A DNA stretch of 40,729 nucleotides from positions 1 to 40,729 of the forward strand of contig CAYLYE010000025.1 of NCBI GenBank assembly GCA_964387325.1. The letters run 5' to 3'. Shown piece after piece: positions 1-6,800 of the stretch. Every line of letters begins with the position of its first letter. Within the stretch, counting starts at the first letter, position 1. The notes below the pieces were generated by a model. That model had not been told where the DNA came from. It was given only the letters and a program-made list of their open reading frames with translations, and ran no database searches. Made by a program: the position numbers and the translations under genes. The stretch comes from CAZZBK01 sp964387325. Its GTDB lineage: Bacteria > Planctomycetota > Planctomycetia > Pirellulales > PNKZ01.

Positions 1-2
1 AG

Positions 3-41
3 CTAAAACCTGAAGGATTCGCCTGAAGGCGAGGGTTTTAG
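3..41. repeat. Palindromic hairpin repeat, possible terminator of the oxidoreductase gene
   Basis: Outer arms CTAAAACC (3-10) and GGTTTTAG (34-41) are perfect inverted repeats. Inside them lies a second perfect stem, TCGCC-TGAA-GGCGA (19-32). The structure sits 39 nt downstream of the stop codon of the minus-strand oxidoreductase gene, so it could act as its terminator, although no clean U-run follows the inner stem. It could equally be a dispersed REP-like palindrome. Only one copy is in this window. Confidence 0.5.
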
Positions 42-79
42 ACCCATCGCAGAGACAATAATAGGGCAATACGAGGCGC

Positions 80-1420
80 TTACACCACCGACGTTTGTCC
101 CGGCACGGCACGCCGCGGCGTGGGAGCAGGAGCGTCGAAGGCCAACACCTCGGGCACGAGCGCGATCTGCGAATTGATCGCCGAGTCCCAGGTGAGTTCT
201 TTGCCGCTGTAGGTAGCCATACGGCCAAGAATCGCGGTCATCGAGCTGTGGGCTCCGGCGACAGCCTCGTTGATCGGCTTGCCGCTACGGATACTGGCGA
301 ACAAGTCATCGTGCTCAATGTCGTACGGATTGCTCTTGGTCCCCTTGTCGGCTTTGAACTTCCAGGCATCGCTGCTGCCAGCGAGGTTGATTTGGCCTGC
401 ACCAATGTTGCACGTTCCCTTGGTGCCGTGAGCATGTTCGCTCACGCTGTTGAAACAGCCAGGGATATGGCGGCATTGGCTGAACATCCGCGAGCCATCG
501 GCGTACTCGAACTCGATGAAGTGATGATCGAAGGTCTCGCCGTAGTCGGCGCCCTTGCGCACTTCGCATCCGCCCATGCCGTTGGCCTTGACCGGGTGTG
601 AGTTCTTGAGCCAGTTGATGACATCCATGTTGTGGATGTGCTGCTCGACGATATGATCGCCGCAGACCCAAGTGAAGTAGTACCAGTTGCGAAGTTGATA
701 CTCCATTTCGGTCAACGGGCGACCGTACATCTTTTCTAAATCGGCGCGCGGCTTCACCCACGGTGTCTGGCCGTTCCAGTACACGCGGGTGAGTTGGATA
801 TCGCCAATAGCGCCATCCTGCAGACGCTTGATTGTTTCCAGGTAGACGGGCTGATGGCGGCGTTGAAGGCCGACACCGACGCCGAGGTTTTTCTTCTTGG
901 CCTCTTCGGCCGCGGCGAGCACCGTACGAACGCCAGCCGCATCGGTCGCGACGGGCTTTTCCATGAACACGTGTTTGCCAGCCTTGACGGCGGCTTCGAA
1001 CTGCTTCGGTCGGAAGCCCGGTGGCGTGGCGAGAATAATGAGGTCGATGCCCGACTTGAGCACTTTGTCGTAAGCATCGAAGCCGAGGAATTGACGCTCG
1101 GCGGGCACATCGATCTTGTCTTTGGTGGCAGGATCCTTCGAGAGATTTGCGATGCCCGACTTGAGCCGGTCCTCGAAAATATCGCCGGCGGCGACAAGCT
1201 TCACGCCGGGCACTTGCAATGCGTTCTTGACCGCACCCGAGCCACGACCACCGCAGCCGACCAAGCCGATCTTGATCTCGTCGCTGCCAGCGGCATGTGC
1301 CACGCGGCTCAGCGACATGCCGGCCGCGACGACCCCGGCGGTCATGGCGCTCGTTTGAATGAACTCGCGCCGTGACGGCAATACCAAGCCGGAGGGCAGA
1401 ACCTTTCCTTGGTCACTCAT
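80..1420 (-). CDS. Tat-exported Gfo/Idh/MocA family oxidoreductase
   Basis: A 446-residue NAD(P)-dependent oxidoreductase of the Gfo/Idh/MocA family, probably acting on a sugar or sugar derivative outside the cytoplasm. The N-terminus carries a twin-arginine signal (SRREFIQ followed by a hydrophobic stretch and an AHAAG cleavage region), so the folded cofactor-loaded enzyme is probably exported. The Rossmann motif KIGLVGCGGRGSG follows directly, and the FMEKPVATD segment holds the family's EKP motif. The frame stays open upstream to 1501, but the ATG at 1420 gives a proper Tat leader and is the likely start. Such paralogues are numerous in planctomycetes and their substrates cannot be read from sequence. 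A C-rich leader (G-rich on the plus strand, 1438-1458) lies just upstream of the start. The downstream gene on this strand is separate and faces an inverted repeat at the window edge. Confidence 0.9.
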   Translation of the reverse strand: MSDQGKVLPSGLVLPSRREFIQTSAMTAGVVAAGMSLSRVAHAAGSDEIKIGLVGCGGRGSGAVKNALQVPGVKLVAAGDIFEDRLKSGIANLSKDPATKDKIDVPAERQFLGFDAYDKVLKSGIDLIILATPPGFRPKQFEAAVKAGKHVFMEKPVATDAAGVRTVLAAAEEAKKKNLGVGVGLQRRHQPVYLETIKRLQDGAIGDIQLTRVYWNGQTPWVKPRADLEKMYGRPLTEMEYQLRNWYYFTWVCGDHIVEQHIHNMDVINWLKNSHPVKANGMGGCEVRKGADYGETFDHHFIEFEYADGSRMFSQCRHIPGCFNSVSEHAHGTKGTCNIGAGQINLAGSSDAWKFKADKGTKSNPYDIEHDDLFASIRSGKPINEAVAGAHSSMTAILGRMATYSGKELTWDSAINSQIALVPEVLAFDAPAPTPRRAVPGQTSVV

Positions 1421-1437
1421 GGTCAATGTCTCGCTAA

Positions 1438-1458
1438 GGGAGGGGAGGGAGGGGAGGG
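1438..1458 (+). repeat. G-run tract with G-quadruplex potential
   Basis: Five runs of three or four G separated by single A (1438-1440, 1442-1445, 1447-1449, 1451-1454, 1456-1458), built from a 9-bp unit repeated twice. It lies 17 nt upstream of the oxidoreductase start codon, on the template strand of that gene. The base pattern satisfies the usual G-quadruplex rule with one-base loops. Whether it folds or affects expression is inference. Confidence 0.6.
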
Positions 1459-1491
1459 AAAGCTGAATGATGCATGCGAATCGCGTCAGCG

Positions 1492-1528
1492 TTCCGCACA
1501 TTCATCATTCATCATTCCGCATTCAGCA
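1492..1528. repeat. Degenerate heptamer repeat tract (TTCNNCA)
   Basis: Four contiguous heptamers at 1501-1528 read TTCATCA, TTCATCA, TTCCGCA, TTCAGCA, with a further TTCCGCA at 1492-1498 offset by two bases. The tract lies directly behind the stop codon of the FGE-like gene, in the spacer before the oxidoreductase gene. Its function is unknown; slippage-generated or dispersed short repeat are both possible. Confidence 0.6.
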
Positions 1529-1529
1529 T

Positions 1530-2570
1530 TTACTTGCGACTCGTGTCCTCGAAACCGTAGTTCTTCTTCTCGTCCTCGCTTGGTTCGACAAGCGGACGGA
1601 CTATCCGGAAACCGACAAATTGAGCGTCGGTATAGTACCACACACTCTGGGGTAATTGCGGATCTTGGATTTTCCAGTCGATCGTGGAGGCCAACCGCAC
1701 GGCACTACGGCATTGAGCGGGATCGCAGTCCCAGCCCCCTCCGCGGACCGTGCAAGGCTCGACCTTTTTCGGCACATTGAGTGGGTTGGCTGCAATCGGA
1801 CCGGCCGTTTTGGAGTAAAAATCGGCCGCATAGCCGTCGGCGCACCACTCCCAGACGTTGCCATGCATGTCGTAAAGACCCCAAGGGTTCGGCTTTTTCT
1901 TGCCGACCGGTTGTGGCTTGTCGTTGCTATTTCGGCCAAACCACGCATACTCGCCCAGCTTTGCTTCGTCGTCTCCGAACGAGTACTTGGTTTTGGTACC
2001 AGCGCGGCAGGCGTATTCCCACTCGGCCTCGGTCGGCAAGCGGTAATAGCGACCCGTCTTGGCCGTCAGCCACTCGCAATACTTCTTGGCGCCGTGCTGG
2101 GTCATGCTGATCACGGGGAAACCTTCCTTGCCGAGACCGAACGTCATGTCGGTGTAAGGTTTCGTCGGGCGCGACAACGTGTCGGCCTGTTTGTCATTGT
2201 CGGTCGAGGCTTCTTGCAGCGGCTTGCGTCGCTCGATGTCGAGATTGAACATGAAGACTTCAAACTCGTCCCAAGTGACTTCGTGCTTACCCATCCAGAA
2301 CGGAGCGATCGTTACCTCGCGCACGGGCCCCTCGTCGTCACCTCGTCCAGACTCTGTGTCGGGGCTCCCCATCGCGAACTTTCCGCCGGGGATCGGGACC
2401 ATGTCAAAGCGTGCTTTGGAACTCGTGATGACATCCGTGTAGGGCTTCATCTCGGCTTCGGTCGTTGCCTCGCTGTGGGCAATCGAGATCAGCGGTCCTT
2501 TGGCCAGAGCCGGCGTGAGCGCGCAGAACAAACTGGACATCAGGACGACACAATACACTTGCTGCCGCAT
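1530..2570 (-). CDS. Secreted formylglycine-generating-enzyme (SUMF1) family protein
   Basis: A 346-residue protein with an N-terminal signal peptide (hydrophobic core then TPALAKG) and one FGE-sulfatase domain from about residue 55. Family hallmarks visible are MVPIPGGKFAMGS, YYRLPTEAEWEYACRAG, GLYDMHGNVWEWC and RGGGWDC. In true formylglycine-generating enzymes two cysteines in a W-x-C-x4-C arrangement bind copper and oxidise a sulfatase cysteine. Here C282 and C287 occupy the same arrangement, so catalytic activity is possible. Many planctomycete paralogues instead act as C-type-lectin-fold binding domains or have lost the cysteines. No sulfatase is encoded in this window. The ATG at 2570 is preferred over the upstream in-frame codon at 2606 because an AGGTGG ribosome-binding site lies about 9 nt before it and the signal peptide starts there. 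It is divergent from apbE. Confidence 0.85.
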   Translation of the reverse strand: MRQQVYCVVLMSSLFCALTPALAKGPLISIAHSEATTEAEMKPYTDVITSSKARFDMVPIPGGKFAMGSPDTESGRGDDEGPVREVTIAPFWMGKHEVTWDEFEVFMFNLDIERRKPLQEASTDNDKQADTLSRPTKPYTDMTFGLGKEGFPVISMTQHGAKKYCEWLTAKTGRYYRLPTEAEWEYACRAGTKTKYSFGDDEAKLGEYAWFGRNSNDKPQPVGKKKPNPWGLYDMHGNVWEWCADGYAADFYSKTAGPIAANPLNVPKKVEPCTVRGGGWDCDPAQCRSAVRLASTIDWKIQDPQLPQSVWYYTDAQFVGFRIVRPLVEPSEDEKKNYGFEDTSRK

Positions 2571-2651
2571 CAACAAACCACCTAGGCTAGAGGGATACAC
2601 GTTCACACGACCTTAGCATTCAACCACCGCGCGCTTCTTAAGGAACCCACC

Positions 2652-3680
2652 ATGCTGACTCGTCTGTGCAGCTACTCCGCCATCGGGCTGGCCTGTTGGG
2701 CGATGTGTCGCATGGCCCTGGCCAACGAGGAGCAGCATCAACAGAGATTCGAGTTCTCGCAGGTCCACATGGGGATGCCGATCAAGCTGATATTGTATGC
2801 CGCGAACGAGCCGCTCGCAAATTCTTCGGCCGAGGCTGCATATCGACGAATGGCACAGCTCGACCAGTGCATGAGTGACTACAAGGACGATAGTGAATTG
2901 ACGCTCTTGAGTGCCTCGGCCGGGTCGGGGCGCGATGTATCGATCAGCAGCGATCTGTGGACCGTCTTGCAGTTTGCTCAGCGATTGGCTCAGCAGACCG
3001 ACGGTGCGTTTGACGTCACGGTGGGCCCCCTCACCAGGCAATGGCGCCGAGCCCGGCGCTACAAGCAGTTTCCCTCGCCCGATAGTCTGGCCGCGGCCCG
3101 CGAGGCCACCGGATATAAGTATCTGGTACTAGACGAAAAGGCACGCACGGCTCGTTTGATCAAACCTGGAATGCGTCTAGACTTAGGTGGAATTGCTGCC
3201 GGCTACGCGGCAGATGCAATGTTGCAAGTGCTGCGCGATCGCGGCGTCGATCGGGCGATGGTCGATGCCAGCGGCGATGTGGTCGTCGGGCGTGCGCCAC
3301 CCGGCAAACCAGGGTGGGTCATCGCGATTGAATCCTTCTCAAGCGAAGGAAAACCGTTGCGACAATACGTCTCCTTGGAAAACGCTTCGCTGACCACGTC
3401 CGGGGATGCATTCCAGTTCGTCGAGCTGGATGGAAAACGGTACTCGCATATCGTCGATCCACGAACTGGGCTGGGGTTGACCAATCGGCTGACCGTGACG
3501 GTTGTTGCTCCGAGCGGGATGCTCGCGGATAGTCTCGCTACGGCCGTTAGTGTGTTGGGACAGACAAAAGGAGCCGAGTTAACCCAGTCACATAAGGGGG
3601 TTTCATTACACATCATAAGTATTAGTTCCGCTGAGCCAGTTGTTTGGACATCAGCTCACTGGCCAGGCAAGCGTCAGTGA
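2652..3680 (+). CDS. apbE: Exported FAD:protein FMN transferase (ApbE family)
   Basis: A 342-residue ApbE-family flavin transferase, which attaches FMN from FAD to a threonine of target proteins on the outer side of the membrane, typically in redox proteins. It has an N-terminal signal peptide ending near MALANEE. Core motifs are present in order: FDVTVGPLTRQW, DLGGIAAGYAADAM, ASGDVVVG, TSGDAFQFVELDGKRYSHIVDP with RTGLG, and ADSLATAVSVLG, the last supplying the family's metal-binding Asp/Thr. The length matches the family. The start follows an AAGGAA ribosome-binding site. It is transcribed divergently from the FGE-like gene with about 80 bp between starts. No FMN-binding-domain partner is encoded nearby, so its substrate is unknown. 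Confidence 0.9.
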   Translation: MLTRLCSYSAIGLACWAMCRMALANEEQHQQRFEFSQVHMGMPIKLILYAANEPLANSSAEAAYRRMAQLDQCMSDYKDDSELTLLSASAGSGRDVSISSDLWTVLQFAQRLAQQTDGAFDVTVGPLTRQWRRARRYKQFPSPDSLAAAREATGYKYLVLDEKARTARLIKPGMRLDLGGIAAGYAADAMLQVLRDRGVDRAMVDASGDVVVGRAPPGKPGWVIAIESFSSEGKPLRQYVSLENASLTTSGDAFQFVELDGKRYSHIVDPRTGLGLTNRLTVTVVAPSGMLADSLATAVSVLGQTKGAELTQSHKGVSLHIISISSAEPVVWTSAHWPGKRQ

Positions 3681-3796
3681 AGCTGGAAGCGTCCAACTCG
3701 GAGCGATACGAGGTGTCGCATGCCCGATACGTTCCCCCTTATAGGTCAAGCTGTTACGGAATGTTGGTTAATCACGGGTGGATCAAAACATATTTC

Positions 3797-3825
3797 TTGA
3801 CCTGACTGCGCAGGGTGCCTATCGT
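3797..3825 (+). promoter_or_regulatory. Candidate sigma-70 type promoter for the giant secreted protein gene
   Basis: TTGACC (3797-3802) matches the -35 consensus at five of six positions, and TATCGT (3820-3825) matches the -10 at four of six, with a 17-bp spacer. It lies 39 bp ahead of the ATG at 3864. This is a pattern match only. Confidence 0.35.
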
Positions 3826-3863
3826 CGAGGATTGGTAGGCATTCTCGTCGGGAACTCTCTTCT

Positions 3864-6800
3864 ATGCGCCATCGTCGTCGAGTTTCGCGCTTTTGGTCTA
3901 GGCTTTGGGACTGGTCGTTGGTCCTTTTTGGACGTCCTTCGCGTCGCCGCAAGCCTCGATTTCGTGGGTACTTCGAGTCGCTCGAACATCGCCGAGTACT
4001 CGACGGTTCGATCTCGGGCTTTGTCTTTAACGACTTCAACGCGGATGGTCTGATCAACGGCCAAGACACGGGGACCCTGGGACAAACGGTTTACATCGAT
4101 CGTAATCACAACGGTGCGCTAGATTCGGGGCCCATCACGATTAGTGCCTTCCCGAGCGGCGTGTCCATTCCCGATCTGCAGACCACGACGATTAACATTC
4201 CGGTGGCAGATGTGTTGGGAACCTTGCAAAATTTGACGGTCAATCTCGATATTACCCACACACTCGCCCGTGACTTGGATCTGTATTTGGTGAGCCCGGC
4301 CGGAACCACCGTTCCGTTGGCGTTACGTGTTGGCGGACCGACGGGGCAAAACTTCACGAGCACCGTGTTCAATGATGCTGCTTCAACGTCGATCAATAGC
4401 GCGTCGGCTCCGTTTACGGGTTCGTTCCGCCCCGCCTCACCGCTGTCGGTGTTTAATGGTGAATCGATCGTGGGAACATGGAAATTGCTCATCATCGACC
4501 AAGCAGCCGGCGATGTTGGCACAGAGAACAGCTTTTCTTTGACCTTCACGACGAGTGTCAATGGAGAATATTCGCAGCAAACGGCTGTCGACGGCAGCTA
4601 TTCATTTGTGAATCTTCCCTCAGGGTCCTTCGACCTTAAGACTTCGATTCCGACAAGCACGGTTTCCACGATTCCAAGCCCCAGCAATCAAACCGTCACC
4701 CTGGCTGCGAACGAACAAAAAACATTGATCAACTTTGGATATCGACAGAATCCAGGTTCGATCACAGGCTTGGTTTACAACGATGCCAACGCGGACGGAT
4801 TTCAAGAGAGCAACGAAACGGGCGTGCCAGGGTTCACGGTTTACGTCGACACCAACCAGAATGGTCAATTCGACGTCAACGAACCGTCCGCCGTCACGGA
4901 TGCCGGAGGTCAGTTCATCATTGCGCCGGTCCCGCCCGGTTCGACGTCCGTGTCGTTCGTGCAGCAGACCAATTGGCAACAGACGGGCCCCGTAAATATC
5001 AGCATCGGAGGGTCCGCGCTCGTTGATGCGACCCCATTGACGGGAAATCAATTCGAGCCCGCAGTTGCGATTAATCCTTATAACGCGCAGCAGCGGATCG
5101 TGGTTTCATCGGACAATGGTTCTCGGCTCGTGGCCTCGATATCGAATGACGGCGGCAGTTCCTACAGCAGAAGCTTCATTGCCAATGGAGTTGGCTCACT
5201 TCCGGCTGCCTCGGGGAGCCCCGCTTTGGCTTGGGACAACTATGGAAATCTGTTCCTGGCCTATCGCAGTGTAGGCCAACAGATCATCCTGGCTTACAGC
5301 ACGGATGCCGGTCAAACCTTTAGTTTCATCGGTGCTAAAAATGCCGCCAGTACGACCACCGAAGTCGCCGTAGCCGCGGCCAACAACCAAGTCTGGATCG
5401 GTTACAGCACCACCAGCGGAGCGAGTCCGGGAATTTTTGCCGCCGGTACGCCCGTGCTAGGGACCGGTGTGTTCGGAGCGATGCAGACTCAGCAAAGCAT
5501 TGCCGGAGGAAGCCTCTCGGGTGCCGCCCCCAGTTTGGCCATCGGCACCGCCGGTGATGTGCTCGTCGCCTATCAATCGGGTACGAGCGCCTCGGGGTTG
5601 ACCTCACTGATGGTTGCACGCGACCCAGACGGGCTCGGGGCTCAGATCTTTCAATCTCCGGTGACCGTCGCTTCGACCAACGTGGGTCAGGCCGATACGC
5701 TTCCTGGGCTCACCCGGCATGGCATCAATGCCTCTCCGACATTGCTGATTGATCGCAGCAATGAGTTTTCCCGTGGTCGTGCTTATTTATTCTATACGAC
5801 CGAAACGCCGGATGAATCAAATGACTTTGACATCAATTTTGTCACGTCCTTAGACAACGGAGCCAGTTGGTCAGCCTCGAGAAAAATCAATTCGATCAGC
5901 GTCGCTTCCCAAGTCATGCCATACGCCACGATCGACAATCTCTCCGGTTATGTTTATGTCGCCTGGTATGACGCTCGCAACAGCCCTAGCAATAATTCGT
6001 TTGATGTTTATGGCAGTTTGATTTCTGCTGGCGGGGCGGTTATTGGCACCAATCAATTGGTCAGTAGTGGAACTTTGACAAATGCCGGCACGGCTGCTAC
6101 CGGACTTCTGCAATTCGGCGATCGACTCGGGATTGCCTATGACTCCGATAAAATCACCATTGCCTGGGCCGATAATAGCAATGCTCCGAACATTAATCCG
6201 GACGGCGCGGGTTCCACGCTCGATGTCGTTACCAGGCGATACGATATCGTTCGTTCGGTTCCTAGCAATATTACGATTTCTGTACCGACGGTAAACTTGG
6301 TGACCAATGCCATTCGCTTCAACGGCAATCAAATTGATCCCACCGTTGCGATTGACCCCAGCGACACGGATAATCGCATCGTATTTGCAACGGACGTGTT
6401 GAATGGCCGATTGTATTATCGTCGGACCAATGATGGTGGAGCGACGAATATCTCAGGCACTCTGGCATTCAGTGGAGGGCCGCTGCCAAGAGCCAGTGGT
6501 ATTCCATCCGCGGCTTGGGACAATCTCGGAAATCTGTTCGTAGGTTACCACGATGTGAATGGCAATGTCGATTTGCTGCTCAGCCGAGATGCAGGTCAAA
6601 GCTTTACGTTGGTACGTCAGTTTTCAACCGGTTTTTCATCGGCCTCGGCCCTCGTGTCGGTCTCCGTGGCTGCTGCCAATAATCAAGTTTCGGTGGCGTT
6701 TATTGGATCGTCCGGAGCGTCGACGCTGGCCTACGCTGCCAGCGCGCCAACAATCGCTGGTGGCACGAGCGGCCCCTTCATCATTGACTTCGTCCCTGGC

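Noticed and set aside
1656..2585. Long plus-strand open frame (about 309 codons)
   Set aside because: It is antisense to the FGE-like gene, has no family motifs and reflects the GC-rich third positions of the real gene.
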